Origin: an uncultured Oscillibacter sp.
GTDB taxonomy: Bacteria > Bacillota > Clostridia > Oscillospirales > Oscillospiraceae
Length of the DNA stretch: 64,000 nucleotides
NCBI RefSeq assembly: GCF_900544955.1
Contig: NZ_UQXD01000007.1
Span: 7,412-71,411, forward strand
Reading direction: 5' to 3'
Under the pieces are notes generated by a model that was not told where the DNA came from, did not search any database, and saw nothing but the letters and a program-made list of their open reading frames with translations. Positions within the stretch are counted from its first letter, which is position 1. Each line of letters starts with the position of its first letter. The position numbers and the translations under genes were made by a program. Positions 41,118 through 51,680 of this stretch are shown in pieces.

Positions 41118-42438
41118 CGCCCTGGCCAGGGAGTTCACCGCCAGCTCCCTGCTGCGCTTCGCCCTGCCCAACATCGCTATGATGGTGTTTTTGTCCCTCT
41201 ACACCATTGTGGACGGCATGTTCATCTCCCGATATGTGGGAACCCTGGCCCTCTCCGCCATCAACATGTCCTATCCCCTCAATTCCCTGGAGATGGCCGT
41301 GGGCATCATGCTGGCCACCGGCGGCAGCGCCATCATTGCCCGGAAGCAGGGGGAGGGCCGCGGGCAGGAGGCCCGGGAGGACTTCACCTGCATTGTGGCG
41401 GCCTCCCTGGCGGTGGGCGGGGCCTTCGCCGTGCTGGGCAACCTCTTCCTCTCCCCCATTCTCCACCTGCTGGGGACCAGCGCGGTCCAGTGGCCCTACT
41501 GCGAGGGCTATACCCGGATTCTGCTGGGGTTTGCCCCGGCCTTCTTTTTGCAGACGGCCTTCCAGTCCCTGTTTGTCACGGCGGGGCGGCCCGGCCTGGG
41601 CCTGGGGACCACCGTGGCTGGCGGCCTGGTGAACGTGGTGCTGGATTGGCTGTTCATGGGCCCCATGGGGATGGGGGTGGAGGGCGCCGCCGTGGCCACC
41701 GTCTTGGGCTACTGCGTCCCCGCCGTCGCAGGCGCGGTGTTCTTTTTCCGGGGCCGGAACAGCTCTCTGCGCTTTGTGGCCTTCCGCCCCCGGTGGCGGA
41801 TGCTGGCCCAGGCCTGCGGCAACGGCTCGTCGGAGATGGTCAGCAACGTGGCCAACGCCGTCACCACCTTCCTCTTCAATATGATCTTCCTGGCCTACTG
41901 GGGGGAGGACGGCGTGGCCTCCATTACCATCGCCATGTACTTTCAATTCGTGTTCACCGCCGTGTTCTTCGGATTCTCCCTGGGAGTGGCACCGGTGATC
42001 AGCTATCAGTACGGCGCCCAGAACACGGAGCAATTGCGCAAAATCGTCCGGATCTGCCTGGGATTTGTGGCGGCGGCCTCCCTGGGGGCCTGGCTGGTGT
42101 CCCGGCTGGTGATCGGCCCCAGCCTGGCCCTGTTCACGGAGCCGGACAGCGGCGTGTATGCCGTCACCATCCAGGGCTTTCCCATATACGCCCTGAGTTT
42201 TCTGCTGATGGGGACCAACATCTTTGCCTCCGCCCTGTTCACCGCCTTTTCCGACGGGGCGGTGTCCGCCGTGATCTCCGTCACCCGGACCTTTCTCTTC
42301 CTGGTGGGAATGCTGCTGGTGCTGCCCCGGGTGCTGGGGGAGACGGGCATCTGGCTGGCGGTGCCTGCGGCGGAGCTGCTGGGACTGGCGGTGTCCGCCG
42401 GGTTTCTCCTCTGGGGCCGGAAGAAATACGAGTACTGA
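41107..42438 (+). CDS. MATE-family multidrug/sodium antiporter
   Basis: A 443-residue protein with 12 predicted helices. The opening FALPNIAMMVFLSLYTIVDGMFISRYVGTLALSAINMSYP and the mirrored second half GVASITIAMYFQFVFTAVFFGFSLGVAPVISYQYGA are typical of the DinF/NorM-like MATE group that exports cationic drugs by Na+ or H+ exchange. Translationally coupled to the MarR gene. GGAGG precedes ATG 41107. Substrate cannot be read from sequence. Confidence 0.92.
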   Translation: MEHNALAREFTASSLLRFALPNIAMMVFLSLYTIVDGMFISRYVGTLALSAINMSYPLNSLEMAVGIMLATGGSAIIARKQGEGRGQEAREDFTCIVAASLAVGGAFAVLGNLFLSPILHLLGTSAVQWPYCEGYTRILLGFAPAFFLQTAFQSLFVTAGRPGLGLGTTVAGGLVNVVLDWLFMGPMGMGVEGAAVATVLGYCVPAVAGAVFFFRGRNSSLRFVAFRPRWRMLAQACGNGSSEMVSNVANAVTTFLFNMIFLAYWGEDGVASITIAMYFQFVFTAVFFGFSLGVAPVISYQYGAQNTEQLRKIVRICLGFVAAASLGAWLVSRLVIGPSLALFTEPDSGVYAVTIQGFPIYALSFLLMGTNIFASALFTAFSDGAVSAVISVTRTFLFLVGMLLVLPRVLGETGIWLAVPAAELLGLAVSAGFLLWGRKKYEY

Positions 42439-42441
42439 CAA

Positions 42442-42479
42442 AAGCGGCGGCGTGGAATGCTCCACGCCGCCGCTTCTTC
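42442..42479. terminator. Bidirectional terminator between MATE and CAT-like genes
   Basis: AAGCGGCGGCGTGGA/TCCACGCCGCCGCTT, 15-bp perfect stem with loop ATGC. It serves both convergent genes; T runs are short on both sides (CTTCTTC, CTTTTG). Confidence 0.75.
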
Positions 42480-43098
42480 ACAGTGCGGCCATCAGCCGCA
42501 GCAGCTCCTCCTGAAATTGTCCGATGTGGAACCCGTCGATGAACCGGTGGTTCACCTCCATCGAGAGGTGCAGCTTCCTGCGCCCCTGCTCCTCCGTGAA
42601 CTTCCCCCAGGAGAGCCGGGGCACGGTGTCGTCCGGGTCGAAGTCCCGCTCGTTGGTGAGGGCCGTCAGCTCCAGCCAGGGCAGGCAGGAGTAGTAGATC
42701 AGGTCCCCGGTCTCGCCGGACTGGTCCAGAAAGGCGGTCTGAGACCGGCTCTTCTCCCGGGCCGCCCGGCAGAAGTCCTCCAGGCTGTCCCCCCGGGGCA
42801 GGGTGACGATGTGGAATTGCTGGCTGCCGGGCCGCAGGTCCGTGAAGCTGGGGACCCGCCGCTTCAGGAGCACCAGCTCCCCCTCCCGCAGTGCATAGCG
42901 GAAGGCCTCCACCCGGTCCAGGGCCTCTGCGGAGAGGTAGATCAACGCGTGGTAAAAGGAGAGACCCCGGGCCTTCACATAGCGGGAGAGGTCCGTCACA
43001 TCCAGGACAAAGGTGACGCTGTAAAAGGGCTGGGACACCCGGGAGAAGAAGTCGAACAGCTCCTTCCGGGGCCACTGTTCCATGGGAATCGTCTGCAT
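42478..43098 (-). CDS. Chloramphenicol acetyltransferase-like (type A CAT fold) protein
   Basis: A 206-residue protein with the CAT fold: RVSQPFYSVTFVLDVTDL near the start, FRYALREGELVLL, and the active-site region NHRFIDGFHIGQFQEEL. In classic enzymes the catalytic His is the second one in HHAVxDGFH; here the pair is Asn-His, so the catalytic His is kept. Real drug acetylation is uncertain, as many CatA-like genes of clostridia give no resistance. GGAGGCG precedes ATG 43098; longer starts lie within the promoter. Confidence 0.85.
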   Translation of the reverse strand: MQTIPMEQWPRKELFDFFSRVSQPFYSVTFVLDVTDLSRYVKARGLSFYHALIYLSAEALDRVEAFRYALREGELVLLKRRVPSFTDLRPGSQQFHIVTLPRGDSLEDFCRAAREKSRSQTAFLDQSGETGDLIYYSCLPWLELTALTNERDFDPDDTVPRLSWGKFTEEQGRRKLHLSMEVNHRFIDGFHIGQFQEELLRLMAAL

Positions 43099-43131
43099 GG
43101 CGCCTCGCCTCCGTTTCGATTGTATGAGTTC

Positions 43132-43160
43132 AGTATAGCGGAGACGGCGCCGCCGGGCAA
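43132..43160 (-). promoter_or_regulatory. Promoter of the CAT-like gene
   Basis: Minus strand TTGCCC (43160-43155), 17-bp spacer, TATACT (43137-43132), right after the P-type ATPase stop. Confidence 0.65.
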
Positions 43161-43163
43161 GGG

Positions 43164-45068
<1,905 letters not shown>

Positions 45069-45299
45069 AGAATAACCTCCTTGTTGCTGCCGGGTTGGCG
45101 GCAGCGGGGATTTTTGTCCGGCGGGGCGGGGCAACCGCGCATTGCGCGGGGACGGGGGATTTCCGCCGCCGGGCGGGGACGTCTCTCGCAGGGCCGCAAA
45201 GTTCCCAAACCCCGCCTTTCCGGGCCTCGCTCACCACGAAAGCGGGCAAGCCCCTCCGCAGAGAGGTGCGGCCACCGCTATCCCGAATTAAACGCGCCG
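45069..45299. other. 231-bp gap between HMA and ATPase genes
   Basis: Very GC-rich, with short hairpins such as CGCGCATTGCGCG (45137-45149) and GCTGCCGGGTTGGCGGCAGC (45087-45106). No convincing gene, promoter or T-tract terminator is seen. It may hold a processing or attenuation structure within the metal operon. Confidence 0.4.
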
Positions 45300-45518
45300 T
45301 TACAGGTGAATGGTGCAATCCGGCTCCACCCGTTTGCACACTGCCACGACTTCCCGCATGATCTCGTCAAACCGCCCGTCGTCGGCTTCCACGGTCATCT
45401 TCTGAGTCAAAAAGCTGACGGTGGCGCTCTGCACGCCGTCGATTTTTCGGATGGCGTTCTCCATCTTGGCGGCGCAGTTGGCGCAGTCCAAATCGGTGAG
45501 ATTGAAACGCTTTTTCAT
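45300..45518 (-). CDS. Heavy-metal-associated (HMA) domain protein
   Basis: A 72-residue ferredoxin-like HMA domain with the metal site LDCANCAAKMENAIRKIDGV (CxxC) and a later Cys (VCKRVEPDC). The CANC form is typical of zinc-type HMA domains. It is encoded between the CadC-like repressor and the ATPase that lacks this domain, so it probably acts as the free metal-delivery domain. AGGGAGGAA precedes ATG 45518. Confidence 0.9.
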   Translation of the reverse strand: MKKRFNLTDLDCANCAAKMENAIRKIDGVQSATVSFLTQKMTVEADDGRFDEIMREVVAVCKRVEPDCTIHL

Positions 45519-45555
45519 GGTGTGTTCCTCCCTATATTCCAAAGATGTTGAAAAC

Positions 45556-45918
45556 TTACTCGGAGACATGCTCCAGTCCCTGGTTGATGATGGTCTTCAC
45601 GTGGTCGTCCGCCAGGGCGTAGAACACGGTCTTCCCCTCCCGGCGGGATTTCACCAGCCTGGCGTTTTTCAGGGCCCGCAACTGGTGGGAAATGGCCGAC
45701 TGGGTCATGCCCAGCAGCGACGCAATGTCGCACACGCACATCTCCGCCTCAAAGAGCACATACAGAATGCGGATGCGGGTGGAGTCCCCGAAGATGCGGA
45801 ACAGCTCCGTCAGATCGTAGAGGGTGTCCTCCCCCGGCAGCTCCCGCCGCACCTTCTCCACCACGTCCTCGTGGGCGTGGATGAAGTCGCAGCACTCCAC
45901 GTTGTAGCGGTTCTCCAA
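45556..45918 (-). CDS. ArsR/SmtB-family metal-responsive repressor (CadC/CzrA type)
   Basis: A winged-helix repressor of 120 residues from TTG 45918. Two metal-site signatures are visible: CVCDIA in the recognition-helix region with an N-terminal CC...HAH segment (CadC-like alpha-3N site), and DDHVKTIINQGLEHV at the end (CzrA-like alpha-5 site). Metal binding should release DNA and open the efflux operon. TTG 45918 is preferred over ATG 45951 because AGGAGG lies 7 bp before it and the ATG coincides with the predicted transcription start. Confidence 0.92.
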   Translation of the reverse strand: MENRYNVECCDFIHAHEDVVEKVRRELPGEDTLYDLTELFRIFGDSTRIRILYVLFEAEMCVCDIASLLGMTQSAISHQLRALKNARLVKSRREGKTVFYALADDHVKTIINQGLEHVSE

Positions 45919-45936
45919 GAGATCGCCTCCTTTAAG

Positions 45937-45950
45937 TGAATGATTGTTCA
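45937..45950. promoter_or_regulatory. ArsR/SmtB-type operator
   Basis: TGAATGATTGTTCA, an inverted repeat TGAA-N6-TTCA of the SmtB/CadC operator type, just downstream of the -10. Confidence 0.7.
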
Positions 45951-45957
45951 TATGTTC

Positions 45958-45985
45958 ATTATATGCAAAGATGCGGAGTTGTCAA
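45958..45985 (-). promoter_or_regulatory. Promoter of the metal-efflux operon
   Basis: Minus strand TTGACA (45985-45980), 16-bp spacer, TATAAT (45963-45958). Both hexamers are consensus. Confidence 0.88.
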
Positions 45986-46002
45986 CCCCTTTTTAAAAAA
46001 AG

Positions 46003-46031
46003 TGGAAAATATATGGAAAGCGTGGTACAAT
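46003..46031 (+). promoter_or_regulatory. Thioesterase gene promoter
   Basis: TGGAAA (46003-46008), 17-bp spacer, TACAAT (46026-46031), with TG one base before the -10 (extended). Divergent from the metal operon. Confidence 0.6.
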
Positions 46032-46067
46032 CATTCCAAATTTGAGCAAGGGTCAAAGGAGTCCTGT

Positions 46068-46484
46068 ATGGAAGAGAACCTGAAAAAGCATGTGATGAAG
46101 CGGGACAGCATGAACGCCTTCATGCACCACAACTTCAACGAGCGGGTGGCCATGGAGCGGGATTACGCCGTGTGCAAGCTGGACATCCGGCCGGAGAGCC
46201 TGAATCCCTTCGGCATGGTCCACGGCGGCGCGCTGTGCACCCTGGCGGACAATGCCGCCGGCGTGGCCGCCCACACCGATGGACGGCTGTACGTCACCCA
46301 GAGCAGCACCTTCAATTTCCTGAAAAACCAGGGCAGCGGCACCATTTACGCCACCGCCCGGGTGCGGCACCGGGGCCGGTCCACGGCGCTGGTCTCCGTG
46401 GAAATCACTGGGGAGAACGACAAACTGCTGGCCGTCTCAGAGTTCACCATGTTCTGCGTGGGGGACGGCGCGGCGGAGAAATGA
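46068..46484 (+). CDS. PaaI-family hotdog thioesterase
   Basis: A 138-residue single-hotdog protein that probably hydrolyses an acyl- or aryl-CoA. The catalytic-region motif NPFGMVHGGALCTLADNAAGVAA (HGG then Asp) and later TFNFLKNQGSG...ATARVRHRGRST fit the PaaI/YbgC-like 4HBT family. No signal or anchor. AAAGGAG (46055-46061) precedes ATG 46068; an earlier in-frame start lies in the promoter region. Natural substrate unknown. Confidence 0.9.
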   Translation: MEENLKKHVMKRDSMNAFMHHNFNERVAMERDYAVCKLDIRPESLNPFGMVHGGALCTLADNAAGVAAHTDGRLYVTQSSTFNFLKNQGSGTIYATARVRHRGRSTALVSVEITGENDKLLAVSEFTMFCVGDGAAEK

Positions 46485-46505
46485 CCTCTCCGGGCAGACA
46501 ACGGC

Positions 46506-46543
46506 AAACGAAGGCCGCCTCGCAAGAGGCGGCCTTCGTTTGT
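46506..46543. terminator. Terminator between thioesterase and sensor kinase genes
   Basis: AAACGAAGGCCGCCTC/GAGGCGGCCTTCGTTT, 16-bp perfect stem with loop GCAA. Suitable for both convergent transcripts. Confidence 0.85.
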
Positions 46544-46557
46544 GATAAAAGATGGGC

Positions 46558-48855
46558 TCAGTCTGCCAGGGGGAAGGTGACCACGGCGGTGAACAGGTCC
46601 GCCACCGTCTCCACCCGAAATTCCCCGCCGCAGGCCTCGGTGAAGGACTGGGCGATGGAGAGGCCCAGGCCGCTGCCGCCGTCGGTGCGGCTGTCGTCCC
46701 CCCGGACGAACCGGGCGGTGAAATCTACCCCGGCGGGCAGCTCCGTGCGGGAGGTGTTGCGGAGGGAGGCCTCTGCCCGTTCCGGCCCGGCGGTCAGGGA
46801 GAGGTAAACCCGGCTGCCGTCCATAGAGTAGCGCAGGGCGTTTTGAATCAGGTTCTGGAACACCCGGTACAGCCGCTTTCCGTCCGCCACGATCTCCACC
46901 GGCGCCTCCGGCAGGCTGACCTTGAAGGTCAGGCCGCTCTTTTGAATGGGGCCGTCCATGTCCGCCAGGGTCTGGCGCAGGAGCTTGGCCAGATCCAGCC
47001 GCTCCAACTGGACCGGCAGCTGGTCCGCCGCCGCCTTGCTGACCTCAAACACGTCCTGCACCATGGTTTTCAGCCGCTGGGCCTTCTCGTCGATGATCCG
47101 GGCGTAGTCCGCGGCGGCCCCCTCCAGCGGCTCCTGGCGCAGCAGCTCCGCGTAGGAGAGGATGGAGGTCAGGGGTGTTTTCAGGTCGTGGGACACGTTG
47201 GAGATCAGCTCCACCTTCATCCGCTCGCTGCGGGTCTGCTCCTCCAGGGCCCGGCGCATCCCCGCCTGGATGTCGTTGAGATGCTCCGCCGTCTGCCGCA
47301 GGTCGGCATCGCCGGGCAGGGTCAGCGGTGCGGAGAGATTCCCCTCCCGGATGGCGTCCACCTGGTCCGCCAGAAGGCCCACGTCCCGGGCCAGGGCGGC
47401 GTGGCGCCGCAGCGCCAGAATCACCGCTGCCGCGCACAAAAGCGTGGTGCCCAGCAGGAAGAGCAGCACGGGGTGCCCCCAGCTGCGGGTTGCCGTCAAT
47501 ACGATGGCCAGGACCAGAACCGGCAGGCAGGAGAGAAGCGCGGTGGTCCGATTCCGCCAGGTCAGCCGTTTTTGAAAGGGGTACTTCCCCATCCGCACCC
47601 CCACCAGTCGCCACAGGCTCCGGCGGTTTTCCCTGGGGTTGTGCCGGTGGTCGTTGTGAATCAGCCACAGGGTCCAGAACAGCGCCAGCAGGACGGGGAC
47701 GTTGTCCAGATGGCTCAGCAGGACCCGCATCAGCTCAAAGAAGAGGTAGCTGTGGAAGCCCTCGTAGAAAAACTCCCACCACCAGTCGGTCTGTCCGATG
47801 CCGCCGAGCAGCAGGAACAAAGCGCATCCGGCCACCGCCAGAAACCGCAGCTCCGTCCAGACGTGAACCGTGACGGCGGCAATTTTTTCGTCCGCCAAAA
47901 CCCGGTGGCGCCGCAGGAGGATGGCCGCCGCCAGCAGGACAAGCCCCGCCCCCAGGACCAGGGTGGCCTGCCGGTAAAAGGCCTGGCTCTGCTGGATGTC
48001 CCGGTACAGCCAGTATAGCTCGTCGTTCGTGCTGACGCCGCCGCCGGCGTAGTCCCCGTGGTAGTACTGCATGGGGACCGTGCGGACGGCCATCTGAATC
48101 TCCACGCCCTTCACGCTGTCCCCCGCGGGGAAGTTGTCATAGCCGGGGACGAACCATTGGGAGTCCCCGCCATAGATGCCGCTGCCGTAGACGTCCACCG
48201 GCCGGCCGTCCTTGACGATGGACACCTTGCCGTCGGAGAAGGTCAGGAGGAAGTTGTATCCCTCCGGCAAGGCCGCGTAGGCGTCCGGGGCGTCGGTGGG
48301 CAGGTCGGTGTTCTCGTATTTGATCTTCCCGTCCACCCAGATGCGGTACAGCACGTTCTTGTCGTTTTGATAGGCGGCGTCCGGCGCCGTGGTCCGGGCC
48401 GGTGCCGCCGGGTCTTCAAGGCTTACGCCGGTGCCATAGGAGTACGTTTCCATGGCGGGAAGGCGGAAGGAGGACCAGAAGGACGACCCTCCTTCATAGC
48501 TTTTGGCGATGGCGTACTCCTGGGCGATGGCCGTGTCGTACCACTCCAGCGGCCCGCCGGCCCCCAGGGTCAAAAAGGACTCCAGATAGCCGCTGACCGC
48601 CCAGCGGAAGGAGCCCGTCTCCTGCCAGTCCTGGTTCCACCAGCCGACCTGGTCCCGCTGCCAGGCGAAGCGCCCCGCCGCGGCACCCAGGCTGCCCACC
48701 GTCAGGCTCACGCCCAGGAAAAAGGCCAGAAAGGCCGCGGCCGCCCGGAGCCGCCCGGCGGGCCTTGCTGCCTTGACGCCGCCGCCCTGGGGCGGGCGCC
48801 CCTCGTACTGCCCCTCGGGCAAGGGCGCCAGGCCCTCCGAGGGCTCATGCTCCAT
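46558..48855 (-). CDS. Multi-pass membrane sensor histidine kinase
   Basis: A 765-residue kinase. An N-terminal helix (~37-60) is followed by a ~215-residue extracytoplasmic domain. Then about five more helices occur, including ATLVLGAGLVLLAAAILL and FLAVAGCALFLLLGG. A HAMP-like linker precedes HisKA with His556 (NVSHDLKTPLTSILSYAELL), and the ATPase domain has NLIQNALRYS and DGGSGLGLSIAQ. The many helices suggest a signal from the membrane. ATG 48855 overlaps the regulator gene by 11 bp; TTG 48876 is an alternative. Signal unknown. Confidence 0.9.
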   Translation of the reverse strand: MEHEPSEGLAPLPEGQYEGRPPQGGGVKAARPAGRLRAAAAFLAFFLGVSLTVGSLGAAAGRFAWQRDQVGWWNQDWQETGSFRWAVSGYLESFLTLGAGGPLEWYDTAIAQEYAIAKSYEGGSSFWSSFRLPAMETYSYGTGVSLEDPAAPARTTAPDAAYQNDKNVLYRIWVDGKIKYENTDLPTDAPDAYAALPEGYNFLLTFSDGKVSIVKDGRPVDVYGSGIYGGDSQWFVPGYDNFPAGDSVKGVEIQMAVRTVPMQYYHGDYAGGGVSTNDELYWLYRDIQQSQAFYRQATLVLGAGLVLLAAAILLRRHRVLADEKIAAVTVHVWTELRFLAVAGCALFLLLGGIGQTDWWWEFFYEGFHSYLFFELMRVLLSHLDNVPVLLALFWTLWLIHNDHRHNPRENRRSLWRLVGVRMGKYPFQKRLTWRNRTTALLSCLPVLVLAIVLTATRSWGHPVLLFLLGTTLLCAAAVILALRRHAALARDVGLLADQVDAIREGNLSAPLTLPGDADLRQTAEHLNDIQAGMRRALEEQTRSERMKVELISNVSHDLKTPLTSILSYAELLRQEPLEGAAADYARIIDEKAQRLKTMVQDVFEVSKAAADQLPVQLERLDLAKLLRQTLADMDGPIQKSGLTFKVSLPEAPVEIVADGKRLYRVFQNLIQNALRYSMDGSRVYLSLTAGPERAEASLRNTSRTELPAGVDFTARFVRGDDSRTDGGSGLGLSIAQSFTEACGGEFRVETVADLFTAVVTFPLAD

Positions 48856-49549
48856 GTTGTTCCATTTTGTATCCAATGCCCCACACCACCTTGATATAAT
48901 CTGGCTCCTTGGGATTCAGCTCCACTTTTTCCCGAATGCGGCGGATGTGCACCATCACCGTGTTCTCGCAGGCGTAGGCGTCCTCGTTCCAAACCCGCCG
49001 GTAGATCTCCTCCGCCGGAAAAATCCTGCCCGGGTGGCGCATGAGCAGCTCCACAATCCGGGTCTCTGTGGCCGTCAGGCGCACCGGCTCCCCGTCGGCG
49101 GTGAGCACCAGCCGCTCCGGGTCGTAGGCCAGCCGCCCGTTCACCAGAAGCCCCTGGCGCTCCCCGGCGTGGACGTCCCCCAGCAGGGTGTACCGCCGCA
49201 GCTGGCTCCGGACCCGGGCCACCAGCTCCTGGGGGTTGAAGGGCTTGGTCACGTAGTCGTCCGCCCCCATGGACAGGCCCAGAATTTTGTCCGTGTCCTC
49301 GCTTTTGGCGGAGAGGATGATGACCGGCAGGTTTCGCTTCTCCCGGATGCGGATGAGGGCGGACAGCCCGTCCAGTCGAGGCATCATCACGTCGATGAGG
49401 ATGAGCCGCACCGCCGGGTCCAGGCATAGGTCCAGCGCCTCCATGCCGTTGTAGGCCCGGAGGACCCGGTACCCCTCCCGCTCCAGGGTGATGGCGATGG
49501 CGCCCACGATCTCCGGGTCGTCGTCCACCACCAGGATGCATTCGTTCAT
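48845..49549 (-). CDS. OmpR-family response regulator
   Basis: A 234-residue regulator: receiver domain with DDD (9-11), phosphorylated Asp53 (LILIDVMMPRLDG), Lys in VTKPFNP; C-terminal winged helix (ARRVWNEDAYACENTVMVHIRRIREKVE region, ending VVWGIGYKME). It pairs with the overlapping multi-pass kinase. Direct repeats upstream (49591-49631) are likely binding sites, so autoregulation is probable. Confidence 0.95.
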   Translation of the reverse strand: MNECILVVDDDPEIVGAIAITLEREGYRVLRAYNGMEALDLCLDPAVRLILIDVMMPRLDGLSALIRIREKRNLPVIILSAKSEDTDKILGLSMGADDYVTKPFNPQELVARVRSQLRRYTLLGDVHAGERQGLLVNGRLAYDPERLVLTADGEPVRLTATETRIVELLMRHPGRIFPAEEIYRRVWNEDAYACENTVMVHIRRIREKVELNPKEPDYIKVVWGIGYKMEQHGA

Positions 49550-49575
49550 AGCTGTTCCCTCCTTGAGCTGTGTTC

Positions 49576-49581
49576 AGCATA
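49576..49581 (-). promoter_or_regulatory. Possible -10 of the second two-component operon
   Basis: Minus strand TATGCT (49581-49576) with no good -35 at the right distance, which fits a promoter that needs activation from the repeats just upstream. Confidence 0.35.
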
Positions 49582-49590
49582 CCGGGGCCG

Positions 49591-49631
49591 TCTTACAAAG
49601 TTCCCGATGGGTTTCTTACGGATTTCTTACG
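49591..49631. promoter_or_regulatory. Direct repeats, likely OmpR-type regulator binding sites
   Basis: TTTCTTACG occurs twice, at 49612-49620 and 49623-49631 (11-bp period), and TCTTAC again at 49591-49596 (two turns away). Period and position upstream of the response-regulator gene suit OmpR-family tandem binding. Confidence 0.6.
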
Positions 49632-49636
49632 AAAGC

Positions 49637-49672
49637 AGCAGGGCCGGCGGATGGAACCGGCCCTGCTGATCA
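49637..49672 (-). terminator. Hairpin after the 49670-50911 kinase gene
   Basis: GCAGGGCCGG/CCGGCCCTGC stem around a short loop on the minus strand, followed by CTTTCG. Weak T tail. It separates the two two-component operons. Confidence 0.55.
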
Positions 49673-50911
49673 GCGCTTGAGAGGCATCGTGAGGATAAAG
49701 CGGGTGGCGTCCGCGTCGCTCTCCGCCCGCAATGACGCCTTGTGCTCCTGGGCGATGGAGGCGGCGATGGACAGCCCCAGGCCGAAGCCGGACTTCTCCC
49801 CCCGGGAGGCGTCCGCCCGGTAGAACCGCTCGAACAGGCGGGGAAGCTGCTCCGGCGGGATGGGCTCGCCGGGGTTGGAGACCGTCAGCCGGGCCTGCCG
49901 GTCCGTCTTTTGCAGGGTGAGGCGGATGGTGCCGCCGTCGGCGCCGTACTTGATGGCGTTGTCCAGCAGGATGGAGAGGACCTGGCGCAGCTTGTCCCGG
50001 TCCCCCACCACCGTCACCTCCCCGGCGATGTCGTAGTCCAGGGGCTTCCCCGCCTCAAAGGCCACCGGCTCGAAGGCCAGGGCGCAGTCCGCCGCCAGGT
50101 CCGACAGGGCCACCGGCTCCATGGCGGCGGGACGGGAGAGGTTGTCCGCCCGGGCCAGGGTCAGCATCTCCTCCACCAGGACCTTCATCTGCTGGGCCTC
50201 GGAGTGGATGTTGTCCGCCCACCGGGCGGGCCGCGCGTCCAGGGGGGCGGCCTCCAGCAGCTCCGCGTTGGAGAGGATGACGGTGAGGGGGGTCTTCAGC
50301 TCGTGGGAGGCGTCGGAGAGGAACTGGCGCTGCTGGAGCCAGGCGGTCTCCACCGGCCGGGTGGCCCAGCGGGAGAGGAGGGCGGACACCCCCAGCAGCG
50401 CCAGCAGCGCCGCCGACAAAATGAGCAGGTAGGAGCGGATCAGCCTGCCCAGCATGGACGACTCCATGGACACGTCCACAAAGGCCAGCTTCTGGTAGAG
50501 GCCGTTGTCCTGGCGGAGGTAGCGGAGGCGGTACTGGCGCAAAAGGCCCTCGCCGGGTTCCTGGCGGAGGCAGTCCGTCAGGATGGATTGCAGGGCCTCC
50601 GTGTCCTCCAGATTGGCGTAGGTGCCGCCGGTGACGTAGGCCCGGCTCCCCCACAGCTCCACCGTGAAATAGGGCAGCAGCACCCGGTCCCCGCCGATGG
50701 TCACGCTGATGTCCGGCCGGACCATGCCGCCGCCGTCCTCCATCGTCACGCTGTACACCTGATCCTGGGCCACCCGGTAGAGCACCTGGCGGCTCAAATT
50801 CACCACGCTGCGCTGCACGGAGAAGAAGATCATGAGGAACACCACCGCCAGCACCGCCGTGACCATGGACATGCAGATGGCCACAAATTTCAGCCGAAGT
50901 TTACGAATCAC
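49670..50911 (-). CDS. Sensor histidine kinase, two-helix type
   Basis: A 413-residue kinase: first helix (~10-31), extracytoplasmic domain (~32-160), second helix (~160-180), then HisKA with His203 (SDASHELKTPLTVILSNAELL) and an ATPase domain with LLDNAIKYG and GFGLGLSIAASIA. Start is GTG 50911, with AGGAGGG 8 bp upstream. It lies 67 bp after its regulator gene. The periplasmic part has no recognised domain. Confidence 0.93.
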   Translation of the reverse strand: MIRKLRLKFVAICMSMVTAVLAVVFLMIFFSVQRSVVNLSRQVLYRVAQDQVYSVTMEDGGGMVRPDISVTIGGDRVLLPYFTVELWGSRAYVTGGTYANLEDTEALQSILTDCLRQEPGEGLLRQYRLRYLRQDNGLYQKLAFVDVSMESSMLGRLIRSYLLILSAALLALLGVSALLSRWATRPVETAWLQQRQFLSDASHELKTPLTVILSNAELLEAAPLDARPARWADNIHSEAQQMKVLVEEMLTLARADNLSRPAAMEPVALSDLAADCALAFEPVAFEAGKPLDYDIAGEVTVVGDRDKLRQVLSILLDNAIKYGADGGTIRLTLQKTDRQARLTVSNPGEPIPPEQLPRLFERFYRADASRGEKSGFGLGLSIAASIAQEHKASLRAESDADATRFILTMPLKR

Positions 50912-50978
50912 GGGGCGCCCTCCTCTGCGGAATGTCGAAAAGTATGTGGAAAACGTGGAAAAACCGGTGGAAAAATCG

Positions 50979-51659
50979 TCATTTAGCGGAATCTGACAGG
51001 CAGTAGCCCACCATGCGGATGGTTTTGATCTTCACCCGGGAGCGCAGATGCTCTAGCTTTTTGCGGAGAAAAGAGATGTAGACCTCCACATTGTTGTCCT
51101 CCGCGTCGGACTCGTAACCCCAGATTTTCAGCAGAAGATTCTCCTTGGTGAGCACCAATTCCCGGTTGAGCATCAGCAGCTCCATCAGGTCGAACTCCTT
51201 CCGGCTCAGGCGGACGCTCCGCTCCCCGCAGCTGAGGGCGAAGGTGTTCTTCTCCAGCTTGAGGTCGCCGTATTCCAGCAGGTCCGTGTTCCGCAGCTCC
51301 GGCTGCCGCCGGGTCAGGGCGCGGACGCAGGCCAGCAGCTCCCGGGGCTCAAAGGGCTTGGTGAGGTAGTAGTCCGCGCCGCAGTCCAGTCCCTCCACCC
51401 GGTCCGTCACCTCCGAGCGGGCGGTGAGCAGCAGCACCGGCGTGGCGCTGCCCGCCTCCCGCAGGCGGCGCAGCACCGTGAAGCCGTCCAGCTTGGGCAG
51501 CATCACGTCCAGCAAAATCACGTCGTAGATGGCGGAGAGGGCGTTGTCCAGCCCCGCCTCCCCGTCGTGGCAGACGTCGGCGGTGTAGCCGTTCAGCTCC
51601 AGCAGGTCCTGTAACGTGGCGGCCAGCCGGACCTCGTCCTCGACAATCAAAACCCGCAT
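50979..51659 (-). CDS. OmpR-family response regulator
   Basis: A 226-residue regulator: receiver with ED (7-8), phospho-acceptor Asp51 (VILLDVMLPKLDG), Lys in LTKPFEP; winged helix with RLSRKEFDLMELLMLNRELV and NNVEVYISFLRKKLEH. It is preceded at 21 bp by the DUF4340-like gene, so the three genes form one operon (membrane protein, regulator, kinase). Confidence 0.95.
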   Translation of the reverse strand: MRVLIVEDEVRLAATLQDLLELNGYTADVCHDGEAGLDNALSAIYDVILLDVMLPKLDGFTVLRRLREAGSATPVLLLTARSEVTDRVEGLDCGADYYLTKPFEPRELLACVRALTRRQPELRNTDLLEYGDLKLEKNTFALSCGERSVRLSRKEFDLMELLMLNRELVLTKENLLLKIWGYESDAEDNNVEVYISFLRKKLEHLRSRVKIKTIRMVGYCLSDSAK

Positions 51660-51680
51660 AGGGGGACCTCCTTCCGCCCG

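Noticed and set aside
45069..45299. A plus-strand gene over the HMA-ATPase gap (frames at 45095-45361 and 44889-45551)
   Set aside because: Biased low-complexity residues, no ribosome binding site, and overlap with the certain HMA gene.
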